Source: CBDAUN01 sp965214875
Lineage (GTDB): Bacteria > Pseudomonadota > Gammaproteobacteria > Arenicellales > JAJDZL01
DNA: 64,000 nucleotides
NCBI GenBank assembly: GCA_965214875.1
Contig: OZ243980.1
Coordinates: 1,798,001-1,862,000, forward strand
Direction of reading: 5' to 3'
A program made the translations under genes and the position numbers. Positions within the stretch are counted from its first letter, which is position 1. Each line of letters begins with the position of its first letter. This document shows, one piece after another, positions 28,410-38,440 of this stretch. The notes below the pieces were generated by a model, which did no database searches, was not told the DNA's origin, and saw nothing but the letters and a program-made list of their open reading frames with translations.

Positions 28410-29966
28410 CTAGTCTGAGAAATAGACCGCTAGGAACTCTTCGAAGTCTACATTTTCGTTTTGCTCCATGGCTTGTTGCTCAAGTAGGGACTGAGTGGCA
28501 AGCCTCTCATAGTTGAGCAATGTTTCGGTGCTGGGCGGGCGACGGTTGAACGCAACCTTTGTCTCGCTCGCTTTGCGCATGGCATAGGTGAAAAACGGAT
28601 GCTTGCTCCTGCGCAATTCCTCTACGATCCTTGCTGACGGAGTCGCCTCGGGCTCATTGATCACTTCTCTTTGCCTGCGGACTGTCTTGGTATAGCGGTC
28701 ATCTTCCAGCACCTTGTCGAAAATCTCAGCAATCACCTCAATTTCGTCCAGCAATTCTTTGCCCCAGGATGCCAGGGTTCGCCTTGAGCCGGCATCAATT
28801 AAGGGCAGTCCAGGCTTTCTTCCCGACATTACAGCAGCATCTTTATTGAGTGCCACGACTTTGGTGTCCTTATCGTTAAAATCTAGGCTTGGCTTTAGCA
28901 GGCAAAATACAACGAACAGATCTAAGAAACGTGCTTGCGTATCTGAAATGCCGATGGGTGAATAGGGATCAAGATCCATGCAACGCAGTTCCAGGTACTC
29001 GATGCCGCGGTCCATAAGTGCGCAGGTGGGTTTTTCCAGCGGGCGGCTAGTGCATTTGGGCCGGATCACCGAGTAGTATTCATTTTCAATCTGCAGCAGG
29101 TTCGGGTTGAGTTGAATGTATTTGCCGTCTTTCTTGATGCCATGGCGTTCGTATTCCGGATATGCCGTCTTGGTGTTGCGACTCAGCGACTGGGCGTAGC
29201 CTTCCACTGAGTTATGGTCAATATGGATCTCGGACTGCACAGGATTGCGGTAGCCAAGATTGCTCATGCGCATCGACGTAGCATGCGGCCCATACAGCGT
29301 ATGACTACCCAGCTTGGATAGACCGGACACGTCGGTCGTGTCAAAAAATGAGCTGCAAGCCGCTGGCGAAGCGCCAAAAAGATAGAACAGCAGCCAGCAA
29401 TAGCGGTGAAAGTTGCGTATGCCTGCCATATAACCGCTTGAGGAGGTAGTTTGCAAATTTTCGATTGGATCTGTGGTCAATTGCTCCCAAAATGCTTCCG
29501 GCATCGAAATGTTATAGTGAATGCCTGCGATCGTCTGCATCTTTCGTCCATAGCGAAGACCTAGACCCCGGCGATAGATATGCTTCATGCGACCAATGTT
29601 TGAAGTTCCGAATCGTGCAATCGGAATATCACTCTCATCACCTAGCAGGCATGGCAGGCTATTGACCCATAGCATCTCGTCGGGGCAGTGGTAATAGACG
29701 ATCCGGTGCAGTTCGTCCAGGCACTGAAGGGTTTCATCGACCGAAGAAAATGTGGGTGTGACCAGTTCGATCAGCGCCTCCGAATAGTCGGTCGTGATCG
29801 ACGGATGAGTCAGGGCAGAGCCCAATGCTTGCGGATGGTCTCGCTGGGAAAGCTTTCCGTCTTTGGCGATACGAAGGCTTTCTTTTTCTATGCCTCGCCT
29901 GATCGATGGCACAATTTCCTCGGCCCGATGCTCGAAAAGGGCTAGTCGCTGGTCGAAGGTTGTCAT
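28410..29966 (-). CDS. gshA: Glutamate-cysteine ligase
   Basis: A 518-residue gamma-glutamylcysteine synthetase, the first enzyme of glutathione synthesis, of the E. coli length and type. The start GIEKESLRIAKDG carries metal- and ATP-binding Glu residues. TTDYSEALIELVTP, AGIHYNISMPE and YLELRCMDLDPYSP are diagnostic. It ends in FEEFLAVYFSD. Start ATG 29966. No gshB in the window. Glyoxalase I, which depends on glutathione, is encoded nearby. Confidence 0.95.
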   Translation of the reverse strand: MTTFDQRLALFEHRAEEIVPSIRRGIEKESLRIAKDGKLSQRDHPQALGSALTHPSITTDYSEALIELVTPTFSSVDETLQCLDELHRIVYYHCPDEMLWVNSLPCLLGDESDIPIARFGTSNIGRMKHIYRRGLGLRYGRKMQTIAGIHYNISMPEAFWEQLTTDPIENLQTTSSSGYMAGIRNFHRYCWLLFYLFGASPAACSSFFDTTDVSGLSKLGSHTLYGPHATSMRMSNLGYRNPVQSEIHIDHNSVEGYAQSLSRNTKTAYPEYERHGIKKDGKYIQLNPNLLQIENEYYSVIRPKCTSRPLEKPTCALMDRGIEYLELRCMDLDPYSPIGISDTQARFLDLFVVFCLLKPSLDFNDKDTKVVALNKDAAVMSGRKPGLPLIDAGSRRTLASWGKELLDEIEVIAEIFDKVLEDDRYTKTVRRQREVINEPEATPSARIVEELRRSKHPFFTYAMRKASETKVAFNRRPPSTETLLNYERLATQSLLEQQAMEQNENVDFEEFLAVYFSD

Positions 29967-30197
29967 TGCAGACCCTAAATCAGATCATTGATCGATTGCA
30001 GGCTCGTCGTTGCGGCGAGCAATCTAAACCGCTGAATATATAATGAACCCGCGTCAAAATTGAAATAATTTAAGCAAATCCGCTCACGATGCAACGCAAA
30101 TGGCAAACTACCGCATTAGATAAATGCGATTCATTTATCAACTGTTCGACGCTTGCGCTGCTCAAAACCTGCGCCACCGCATCGCGCTATATATCCC

Positions 30198-30941
30198 ATG
30201 ATTGAGATTGCTCGGTGCACCGCGGTTTATCGCCGTGAACTTGCCGATTACTTTTATACGCCTATTGCGTATGTGTTTCTAATCATCTTTTTAGCACTCA
30301 GTGCCATCATGACCTTTTATATTGGTGGTTTTTTCGAGCGAGGGCAGGCAGATCTGATTTCGTTTTTCGGTTTTCATCCGTGGCTCTATCTGATTTTTGC
30401 GCCCGCTTTAGGCATGCGACTTTGGTCGGAAGAGCGAAAAACCGGAACGATTCAGCTTCTGCTCACATTGCCGCTAACCGCCGCTGAAGCGGTTATTGCG
30501 AAGTTTCTGGCTTCGTGGACGTTTACCGCGGTCGCGCTGGCGTGCACGACTCCGATTTGGTTGACAGTCAACTATCTGGGCGAACCTGACAATGGCGTTG
30601 TGCTGGCGGGATATATCGGAAGCTGGGTTATGTCCGGCGCTTTTTTAGCCATTAGCGGATGCATGTCCGCATTGTCGAAAAATCAGGTGATTTCATTTGT
30701 GCTGGCAGTCCTGGCATGCCTGATTTTCATGCTAGGCGGCACCGCTTTCGTGCAGGCGGCGCTTTATGAAGTTCTTCCGCATGCAGTGACAAAGACGATA
30801 GTCTCGATGAGTTTCGTTTCACGCTTTGAGTCGCTGACCAAAGGCATCATTTCGCTGACGGACATCGTCTTTTTCGCCTCGACAGCAGTGCTATTCATGT
30901 TTTTGACTGCAGTCATTGTTGGATCAAGGAAGAACGGATAG
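30198..30941 (+). CDS. ABC-2 type permease (GldF-like)
   Basis: A 247-residue membrane protein with six hydrophobic helices, starting IARCTAVYRRELADYFYTPIAYV as in ABC-2 permeases that pair with GldG-like proteins. The coupling region MRLWSEERKTGTIQLLLTLPLTAAEAVIAKF is characteristic. ATG 30198 is chosen over the upstream frame start at 30153. Relatives sit in an operon ATPase, permease, GldG-like, DUF4340. Here the ATPase gene is missing: upstream is a short non-coding gap and then gshA on the other strand. The ATPase must come from elsewhere or the system is incomplete. Confidence 0.85.
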   Translation: MIEIARCTAVYRRELADYFYTPIAYVFLIIFLALSAIMTFYIGGFFERGQADLISFFGFHPWLYLIFAPALGMRLWSEERKTGTIQLLLTLPLTAAEAVIAKFLASWTFTAVALACTTPIWLTVNYLGEPDNGVVLAGYIGSWVMSGAFLAISGCMSALSKNQVISFVLAVLACLIFMLGGTAFVQAALYEVLPHAVTKTIVSMSFVSRFESLTKGIISLTDIVFFASTAVLFMFLTAVIVGSRKNG

Positions 30942-30949
30942 ACAAACCT

Positions 30950-32860
30950 ATGAGTGTGCGCAGTTTTATGCCGAATGCAGGAATCGCGATCGCGATTCTT
31001 TGCTATTTCGCAGTCAATATCGGAGCTAGCCACTTTTTTCCGATGACGCGAATCGATCTGACCGAACACTCTGTCTATTCGCTAACTGGCGGCAGCAAGG
31101 ACATCATCTCCAAGCTGCCGGAACCGGTCGTTCTGCGACTGTTTGTTTCAAAATCCAAAATTGTGAAGCTGCCCGCCCTTTCATCCTATGCCGCCCATGT
31201 CGAAGATCTCCTTAAAGAATACGAAAGGGAGAGCGGCGGCATGATTCGCCTGCAAATCATCGAGCCGGAGCCTTTTTCTGTCGAAGAGGATCGGGCAGTT
31301 GGATTTGGCATGCAAGGCTTTCCGGTGACTCGCAGCGATGAACTTGGATATTTCGGCTTGGCGGGAACCAATGAGCTTGGCGAACGTCAGTCGATCCCGA
31401 TTTTCTCGCCTGAGCGTGAAGCGTTGCTGGAGTACGAACTAACGCGCCTGATCTTTCGGCTGGGTAATCCGGAACGCAAGGTAGTCGGAATCATCAGCTC
31501 GCTACCGATTCAAGGAGTCGCCGGACCGCAATCGCTCGCAGGCGTATCGGCGCAACCATGGCTTTTCTATCGACAGTTGAACGAGCTGTTCGAGGTGCGA
31601 ATGCTGAGGCCGCGCGGCGAGCCGTTGCCGGATGACATTGACATGCTGGCGTTGATCCATCCAAAGAATCTGCATCAAAACGATCTGTACGAAATCGACC
31701 AGTTCGCGCTCAAAGGCAAAGGTCTGCTGGTTGTTGTGGATCCTCATTCGGAAGCCAATGCGGCGCTGCTTCGCAACGTGCCGCAAATCGACTCATCAAA
31801 CACCGGCTCTCAGCTAGATATCATCACAAGCGGCTGGGGCGTAAGTTTACTTAGAGGCGAGATTGTCGCCGACCTGCCGGTTGCCGCGCGCGTGGTCGAC
31901 CCGCAAGGCACGACCGGCCAGACTATCGAGTATCCGGTGTGGATGAATGTACAGCCTGAGCAATTGAATCAATCCGATTCGGTCACGACCAATCTGGGCA
32001 ATATCGTGTTCGCATCAGCTGGCTCATTGCAACTTGACGCGCAATCGACCACGGAGCTCACGCCGCTGATCGTCACCACTCCCCAATCAGCCTTGTACGA
32101 CTACGATGTCGGCACAAGCACCGAAAACATCCGCAACCTGCTAGCCGCCTATGAAGTTGGCGGCCAACCTCATGTGCTCGCGGTGCGAATAAGTGGCGAA
32201 GCTGTCTCCGGATTCACTTCGAACGATGCCGTCTCAACCATCGCCAAGTCTAAGTTTCTGGAGCGCGGCAGTGTGAATGTCATTGTAATTAGCGATACAG
32301 ATTTTCTCCAGGATCATTTCTGGGTGCGATCTGAACGGCTTGGCGAAACTGTTTTGAACTTCGCTTCGGCTTCAAATGGTCAACTGATCGAAAATGCGAT
32401 CGACAACCTGGCCGGCGATGAGGCTCTCATCGGAATCCGGGCGCGGGGAAGCTACTTTCGAACTTTCGGGCGCCTGCAGGAAATTCGCCGCAATGCCGAA
32501 TTGAAGTTTCTGCAGCACGAGCAGCAGCTAATGGAGCAGCTTAAGCGTATCGACCAGCTGGTGTCGGACTTTGGGGAAAGTCAAAACTCGGAAACCGGCG
32601 GGCTGATCCTGACTGAGGATCAGCGGCAGGATTTTCGCAATGCTCGCGCACGGCAATTGCAGCTGCGCGGCGAGCTGCGCGAAGTCAGGCGCAATCTGCA
32701 CCGGGACATTGAGCGCATCGAATCAATCATTGTGCTAGTGAATGCGGTCATGGTGCCACTAGTTGTCGGCGCTATCGGCTTCATATTTGCCATGGTCGGG
32801 ATCAAGCGGCGCGACAGAAGACTGGCGCGTGCCATTGCGAGCGCGAATGCGGCATCATGA
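30950..32860 (+). CDS. GldG-family ABC auxiliary protein
   Basis: A 636-residue protein with an N-terminal membrane helix (about 9-30), a large extracytoplasmic domain of the ABC_transp_aux/GldG kind (starting FFPMTRIDLTEHSVYSLT), a coiled-coil-rich part at about 510-600, and a C-terminal membrane helix (about 600-622) with a basic tail. It follows the permease by 8 bases and overlaps the DUF4340 gene by 4 bases (ATGA). GldG is known from Bacteroidetes gliding, but this pair is widespread in bacteria that do not glide. Its function here is unknown. Confidence 0.88.
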   Translation: MSVRSFMPNAGIAIAILCYFAVNIGASHFFPMTRIDLTEHSVYSLTGGSKDIISKLPEPVVLRLFVSKSKIVKLPALSSYAAHVEDLLKEYERESGGMIRLQIIEPEPFSVEEDRAVGFGMQGFPVTRSDELGYFGLAGTNELGERQSIPIFSPEREALLEYELTRLIFRLGNPERKVVGIISSLPIQGVAGPQSLAGVSAQPWLFYRQLNELFEVRMLRPRGEPLPDDIDMLALIHPKNLHQNDLYEIDQFALKGKGLLVVVDPHSEANAALLRNVPQIDSSNTGSQLDIITSGWGVSLLRGEIVADLPVAARVVDPQGTTGQTIEYPVWMNVQPEQLNQSDSVTTNLGNIVFASAGSLQLDAQSTTELTPLIVTTPQSALYDYDVGTSTENIRNLLAAYEVGGQPHVLAVRISGEAVSGFTSNDAVSTIAKSKFLERGSVNVIVISDTDFLQDHFWVRSERLGETVLNFASASNGQLIENAIDNLAGDEALIGIRARGSYFRTFGRLQEIRRNAELKFLQHEQQLMEQLKRIDQLVSDFGESQNSETGGLILTEDQRQDFRNARARQLQLRGELREVRRNLHRDIERIESIIVLVNAVMVPLVVGAIGFIFAMVGIKRRDRRLARAIASANAAS

Positions 32861-33873
32861 AGCGTCTTTCACTGGCCTTCATTGCCGCCGCCTGCCTGGC
32901 GCTGATTGTCTACGTCATCTGGGCAGAGCGCCATGATCGAGCCGAGTTTGTTGTTGCTGAACTCATTTTCCCCCGCCTGCTTGATCAACTGAACTCCACT
33001 ACGCAGATTGACTTCGTCACGAGCCAGATGGATATAGCAATTAAACGAACGGCCGGTCAATGGTCCATAGTGAATCACTATGATTATGCAGCAGATATCA
33101 GGAAAGTGAGGGCAGTGCTAATTGGGCTTGCTCAAATGCGTTTCATGGACCGCGTGACGCGCAATGCAAATCAGCATGCGACACTTGGAGTGGCGAATGT
33201 CTTTGAGCCTGATTCTCCAGCACTCCACTTGACTTTGCGCAAAGACCAGGATGTTTTAGCCGATATCATCGTGGGCAGAAGCAGAAAGTCTGCTTCTGTT
33301 GCATCCTTGACCGAATACTATGTTCGATTTCCGGGCGACTCTGAGGTATGGGTCGCAGAAGGCAGTCTGCCAAAGATAAGCGATTCGCTTGACTGGCTAG
33401 ATCGGCGCATCGCAGATATCGAAAGAGAACGCATCGAAACTGTAAGGGTTGAGGGCAAGAATTCTATACCGCTTAGACTGCGTCGCAGCCCGCAGGATGT
33501 GAAAAACTTCGATTTGCCGGATATTCCTAACGGCAAGGAAATTCGTTTCCAGTATCGTGTGAACAGCATTGCAGGCATGCTAAGGAAACTTGCATTTGAG
33601 GATGTTGTTCCAGCGGACAGTTTTGAAACCGGCATTCGTTTTGAGATCCGCACCTTCGACGGGTTGATTGTGCAGGGAGAAGTTTCGGATGATGGTGCGC
33701 GCTATGCAACATTCAGCGCCATGTTCGAGGAACATGCCAGCGAAGCCGTGCAACAAGAGGCGGCGCAACTGGCGAACCGATGGGATGGCTGGGCATACCA
33801 GCTTTCTGAATCAAGATTCAAGCTACTCAATTTTACGTTTGAAGATCTGGTTAAAGATGCAAGCAACGGTTGA
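32857..33873 (+). CDS. DUF4340 family membrane-anchored protein
   Basis: A 338-residue protein with an N-terminal membrane anchor (about 3-22) and an extracytoplasmic domain with repeated beta-rich units of the DUF4340 kind (IDFVTSQMDIAIKRTAGQWSI, and FRYQ/V-N-S-like repeats later). Its start overlaps the end of the GldG-like gene (ATGA), which implies translational coupling. It is the standard third member of ABC-2/GldG/DUF4340 operons. No function is known beyond that association. Confidence 0.82.
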   Translation: MKRLSLAFIAAACLALIVYVIWAERHDRAEFVVAELIFPRLLDQLNSTTQIDFVTSQMDIAIKRTAGQWSIVNHYDYAADIRKVRAVLIGLAQMRFMDRVTRNANQHATLGVANVFEPDSPALHLTLRKDQDVLADIIVGRSRKSASVASLTEYYVRFPGDSEVWVAEGSLPKISDSLDWLDRRIADIERERIETVRVEGKNSIPLRLRRSPQDVKNFDLPDIPNGKEIRFQYRVNSIAGMLRKLAFEDVVPADSFETGIRFEIRTFDGLIVQGEVSDDGARYATFSAMFEEHASEAVQQEAAQLANRWDGWAYQLSESRFKLLNFTFEDLVKDASNG

Positions 33874-33909
33874 CGGTCTAGTTAAATTGAACGAAAGGAG
33901 ACATAGGCA

Positions 33910-35586
33910 ATGAATCAATTAAATCGAATCAGTTCACGAATAACTCAAACAAAATCCCAAGGCGCATCGCAAGCAATGCTCTATGGCACAGGCATGAGCG
34001 GCGATGATATGAGCAAAGCGCAAGTGGGAATCGCAAGTGTCTGGTGGGAAGGTAATACGTGCAACATGCACTTGAACGATCTAGCCGCCGAGACCAAAAA
34101 GGGAGTTGAAGGCGTTGGATTGATCGGGATGCGGTTCAACACCATCGGGGTCAGCGATGGCATCTCCATGGGCACGGAGGGGATGAGCTATTCGCTACAG
34201 TCTCGCGATCTCATTGCAGATTCGATCGAGACAGTCGTTGCTGGACAGTGGTATGACGGGCTAGTGACAATTCCGGGTTGCGACAAGAACATGCCGGGCT
34301 GCCTGATGGCCATGGGACGTCTCAATCGTCCGTCCCTGATGATTTATGGGGGCACGATTCGGGCGGGAACGGCTGGAACGCAAAAGGTCGATATCGTCAG
34401 TGCATTCCAGAGCTATGGAGAATACATCGCTGGTAGAATCGACGAGGATCAGCGCATGGACATTGTTCGCAACGCCTGCCCGGGCGCGGGTGCCTGCGGC
34501 GGAATGTACACTGCCAACACCATGGCAAGCGCCATCGAGGCACTCGGCATGTCGCTGCCGTATAGTTCGTCGACACCGGCACTAGATTCAGCCAAGCTAG
34601 ATGAGTGTTGCCGAGCAGGAAAGGCGGTGCTGAACTTGCTAGAGTTAGACCTTTGTCCGCGAGACATCATGACGCGCAAGGCTTTCGAAAATGCCATGGT
34701 CATTGTCAGCGCGCTTGGCGGGTCTACGAACGCTGTCTTGCATCTGATCGCCATGGCGCGGTCAGTCGACATTGACTTGGGGATTGACGAGTTTCAAGCA
34801 GTTAGCGATCGCGTGCCATATTTGGCCGATCTGAAGCCAAGCGGAAAGTACGTCATGGAAGATTTGCATAACGTCGGCGGCATCCCGGCGGTGATGAAAT
34901 ATTTGCTCGACAACGGTATGATGAATGGCGACTGCAAGACAGTGACCGGGCAAACGATTGCCGAGAATCTTGAAACACTGCCTGGACTTATGAGCGGGCA
35001 GACAATATTGATGCCAATCGATCAGCCAATAAAGAACACAAGCCATATTCAGATCTTGAAAGGCAATCTAGCTCCTGGCGGATCAGTTGCAAAGATCACA
35101 GGCAAGGAAGGTGAGTTGTTTTCTGGTCCTGCGCGCGTATTCGATGCAGAAGAAGACATGCTTGCCGCGCTGGAAGATGGCAAGATTGAGCGGGGCGATG
35201 TCATCGTCATTCGATACGAAGGGCCTAAGGGTGGGCCAGGAATGCCCGAGATGCTTACACCAACTTCCGCGGTGATGGGAGCCGGCTTGGGGTCTGATGT
35301 TGCGTTGATTACCGACGGTCGATTCTCCGGCGGTTCCCATGGGTTCATCGTTGGCCATATCGTTCCAGAGGCTCAAGAGGGCGGTCCGATCGGGTTGATC
35401 GAAGACGGCGATAAAATCACCATTGATGCAATCGACAATATGATCGATGTTGATATCAGCGATGATGAGCTCAGCGAGCGGAAAGTGCGCTGGAGCATGC
35501 CGCAGTACAAGGCGAACAGAGGCACTTTATATCGCTACATCAAAACGGTTAAAAACGCGAGCGAGGGTTGCGTGACAGATGAGTAG
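33910..35586 (+). CDS. ilvD: Dihydroxy-acid dehydratase
   Basis: A 558-residue IlvD, the third common step of valine and isoleucine synthesis. Iron-sulfur-cluster Cys residues are in GNTCNMHL, PGCDKNMPGC and CPGAGACGGMYTANTMA. The C-terminal LITDGRFSGGSHGFIVGH is also typical. An AAGGAG ribosome site lies 8 bases before ATG 33910. The length fits the 2Fe-2S type common outside enterics. A stem-loop terminator follows the stop by 12 bases. Confidence 0.95.
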   Translation: MNQLNRISSRITQTKSQGASQAMLYGTGMSGDDMSKAQVGIASVWWEGNTCNMHLNDLAAETKKGVEGVGLIGMRFNTIGVSDGISMGTEGMSYSLQSRDLIADSIETVVAGQWYDGLVTIPGCDKNMPGCLMAMGRLNRPSLMIYGGTIRAGTAGTQKVDIVSAFQSYGEYIAGRIDEDQRMDIVRNACPGAGACGGMYTANTMASAIEALGMSLPYSSSTPALDSAKLDECCRAGKAVLNLLELDLCPRDIMTRKAFENAMVIVSALGGSTNAVLHLIAMARSVDIDLGIDEFQAVSDRVPYLADLKPSGKYVMEDLHNVGGIPAVMKYLLDNGMMNGDCKTVTGQTIAENLETLPGLMSGQTILMPIDQPIKNTSHIQILKGNLAPGGSVAKITGKEGELFSGPARVFDAEEDMLAALEDGKIERGDVIVIRYEGPKGGPGMPEMLTPTSAVMGAGLGSDVALITDGRFSGGSHGFIVGHIVPEAQEGGPIGLIEDGDKITIDAIDNMIDVDISDDELSERKVRWSMPQYKANRGTLYRYIKTVKNASEGCVTDE

Positions 35587-35597
35587 CAGCGAGCAAG

Positions 35598-35618
35598 CCC
35601 GCCTTCGGCGGGTATTTA
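35598..35618 (+). terminator. Stem-loop terminator of ilvD
   Basis: CCCGCC (35598-35603) pairs with GGCGGG (35607-35612) around TTC, followed by TATTTA. The T run is short, so it may be only moderately strong. Confidence 0.65.
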
Positions 35619-35626
35619 CCATGACA

Positions 35627-35655
35627 TATAATTCACCTTCATTCTCTCGGAGGAG
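35627..35655 (+). promoter_or_regulatory. -10 box and ribosome site of the poly-C secreted-protein gene
   Basis: TATAAT at 35627-35632 is followed by GGAGGAG at 35649-35655, 6 bases before ATG 35662. No good -35 is seen, since the expected place is inside the ilvD terminator. Confidence 0.5.
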
Positions 35656-35661
35656 AAACCC

Positions 35662-36352
35662 ATGAAGCGTCCACCCCCCCCCCACCTATCCTTTGCTGAT
35701 TGCGTTGCTGCTGATAGCTTTCGCATTGCCCACCGCCGAGGCGCATGAGTGGGGCACCTCCAGCCCCGGAAAACTGCATCGGGAAGGAGGCCCTCTTGCA
35801 GGAGACTCTCCTGAATATCCTGCGCTCTACATCGGCAAGCCTGTGCAATGCCGGACGGTGCGGGACAGCAGCGGGAACACCTACCTAGTCAAGGCAAGGC
35901 GGTTTCCAGGCGCAATAACGCAGCCGGGTGACCTGTATAACTCCGAGGGGTTTCATGGCGACATAAGCCAAACCGCGAATCGATTCTTCCTCCACGCTCA
36001 TTCCTGCACTTTGAATTGCAAGTACAAGCCCTCAAGCGGCTTTGTCACAAGCCCGGGCAACACGAACCTTTCTGGCACGGGCGGCTGTCCGCCAGGGCAG
36101 TTCGGAATCACCCAGCCGGCATTCACTTTCGAGTTCTGGGACGAGCGCAATAGGGAAATGGTCACCATCGAAGCGCCGGCGCAACACGTATGTCAGCCGG
36201 TCCAGCAAACTCGTCAGGAGGCCGTCGGCCCCGGAGGCGTGCCGATCACGATGAACCTGCAATGGTGGCAACTCGAGCTGAAGCTCAACGGCACCGAGTA
36301 CGACTGCTCCGAGCACGGGCGACCGGCCCTGAGGACCTCCCCGGGCAACTAA
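35662..36352 (+). pseudogene. Secreted Cys-containing protein, out of frame at a C10 tract (possible phase-variable gene)
   Basis: ATG 35662 has a strong ribosome site but its frame ends soon after a run of ten C at 35674-35683. With nine C the frame would read MKRPPPPTYPLL and then LIALLLIAFALPTAEA, a good signal peptide, followed by about 200 residues to TAA 36352. The mature part begins HEWGTSS and has six Cys in scattered pairs (HSCTLNC and others) and a WW-rich C-terminus; no family is recognised. It may be switched by slipped-strand errors in the C run, or this may be a sequencing slip. A TTG start at 35693 would remove part of the signal peptide. Confidence 0.6.
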
Positions 36353-36839
36353 GGCAGGGCGCGGAAGGCGGAAAATCGGAGGCTTCCGGGGATTGGCCGA
36401 GTTTCTGGCGACCGGCGGCAAGCTGAGGGCGGGAATGCCATGGCAGTACGGCATTCTGGTGAGGTCCGCTCGCCATGTTCGGGAATTGCTCTGTCGCGGG
36501 CCGCAATCGTCAAGCTTCGAGTCCGCGCCGTGCTGACCGGTTCGCGATCTGCGGTATCGCCAGGCGCGGCGCCCGGAAGAGGCGAAGATTAAAGCAGGAT
36601 ATCCGGCGGCAGGCCGACAAGCGGAATGTTGTCTTTTTCGATTAGGCGGTTGAACCGGTCCTTCGACACACGCACCGACCAGACCATCCGCCGCTTATAT
36701 CCCGGAATGCTTGTGCAAAAGGCACTTTCGCAAATACACGGCTTGATGTCTGCCGGAAAGTCGCATATCGGGGGAGGGGTGGGCCGGCAAATGGCATGCG
36801 AGTAGCGAATGAAGTCCCGAGGCGCGGGGATTCTCAGCC
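36353..36839. other. GC-rich stretch before the IS256 remnant
   Basis: No supported gene. A stem-loop, GAATGCC (36433-36439) with GGCATTC (36450-36456), has no T run. On the minus strand a frame with several Cys is open from about 36840 down to TAA at 36589-36591, ending in NRLIEKDNIPLVGLPPDILL, but it has no start codon and no recognised family. It could be a gene remnant. Confidence 0.4.
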
Positions 36840-37532
36840 TCGTGCGTGTCGCGCCTGACCGCGCAGTGGAGCGGGGAGATGGACCGGTGGCGCCGAGAGG
36901 ATCTGTCCGATCGCCGCAGGGCCTGCATCCGGGCGGACGGGATCTGCTGCGGGCTTCGGGCCGAGGATGTCAAGCTGTGCGCCCTGGTGGCGGTCGGCGG
37001 CGGGGCGCTGGGGTTCTGGGCCGCGCGGACCAGGCGTATCCGGACACCCGCCACCGGCGCTGCCGGCTGCGCAAGACGGGCAGCATTCTGAACGTTCTAC
37101 CCGAACCCGAAAGCGTCCAGCCTCGGGCCAAGCAGGCACTGCAGCAGATCTGGATGGCTTAAGACCCGGGATGATGCCGAGGCGGCGTTCAAAAGCTTCG
37201 TCGACACCTATGGCAAGAAGTATCCGAAGGCAGTCGAGAAGCTGCCGGAGGATTGCGACGAGCTGATGGCCTTCTACGGCTTTCCCGCCGCGCACTGGCA
37301 GAGCATCCGCACGACCAACCCGATCGAGTCTGACGTTCGCGACGATTCGGCACCACGCCAAGTGCTGGAGGGGCTGCCTGAGCCGCCGGCTGATGCTGTG
37401 CATGCTGTTCAAGCTTGGCATTTGCGCTGGCGGCTCCTGAGCGGATTTAGAAAGCTTGGCAAGGTGGTGGAAGGTATGCAATTCAAAGACGGAATCGAGG
37501 CGGAACATCTAAACGACCAGATGGCCGCTTGA
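36840..37532 (+). pseudogene. IS256 (Mutator) family transposase remnant
   Basis: Pieces of the family protein appear in order in different frames. Around 36846-36990: WRREDLSDRRRA, IRADGICCGLRAEDVKLCALV. Around 37000-37160: DQAYPDTRHRRCRLRKTGSILN, QPRAKQALQQIWMA. Around 37170-37530: DDAEAAFKSFVDTYGKKYPKAVEKL, HWQSIRTTNPIES and GFRKLGKVVEGMQFKDGIE. At least two frameshifts and several lost segments make it inactive. High GC compared with the genes around it points to foreign origin. Terminal repeats could not be recognised. Confidence 0.85.
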
Positions 37533-38440
37533 ATGCCGCCCAACCGCCAAGCACTACTTTTGACAATATTTCACCGGGAAAAGGAATGATATTATCCTGA
37601 TTTAGAACACTCATTCTAAATTCTGCGCTGATTTTTGGCTGAGTGTGGCATGTATATAACTCCCAAATATAAACCACAGACATCACGCCGAATTTGGCGC
37701 GAGAGCTATAGGCGGCGCTGTCCCTAATCTGGTGGTGTCGCTCGAAAACCGATTGAAGCGAACAGCCTTAAGCTTGAGCGAATCCGGCTGCCGATTTTTG
37801 GCGTTATTGGCAGATAATTGCGAGAATTGTTTTGTCTTGGCCGTTTCGATGATGTTGCTGTCCAAATAGGGCAGAATGCACGGGCGAGACCCAATTGCAA
37901 AATATAAATCGGTAATGGCTGAAATCGATTTCCAGCTCGTGAAACTGGTTCAAAATAGAATCGGTTTTCGAACCTGGCATTATGCCGCTTGGCGATTCGC
38001 TCCGTCATCAGCGCCACCGAAAGTGGTTCTGGAATATGATCGAGGTGATCTCCGGCACCCCGACCCGTATCGCTCGCAGGACATCCTTAGCAGCGTCAAG
38101 CCGGCGGATGTCCCGTAGCCTCAAGCCCGTCGTCCGCAACAACCCGAAGCAAATAACTTCTTTGCGTCATTCGCAAATCGTCACTGTTGTCAAACCCCAT
38201 AACCCGGCAAATCCGAATAGCCGAGCAATCAGGTTAAGTGTGGGATTGTGATAGATTTCAGGCGCGACTTATCGCATGTCGAACACGACTGCGAAGATTA
38301 GGGTAATAACTGCTCGGAGTAAAAGAGGCGGAACGGTCACATGCACATGACTAGGAAAAGGATATAACCATAAGAAAAAGGGGGGCGCCTTGCGGTTCTG
38401 CTATGTCGGGTGCAATCTAACAAAAGTTACATCTCAGATG
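37533..38440. other. Long gene-poor stretch
   Basis: About 900 bases without a supported gene. A 60-codon minus frame at 37683-37865 (MDSNIIETAKTKQFSQLS...) and a longer overlapping minus frame to 38017 have no recognised motif and no ribosome site. The plus strand near 38000-38130 has short protein-like fragments that may be transposon debris. I see no RNA gene. Confidence 0.45.

Noticed and set aside
30198..33873. Gliding-motility operon based on the GldF and GldG similarity
   Set aside because: No other gld or spr gene is seen, and these two families are widespread in bacteria that do not glide.
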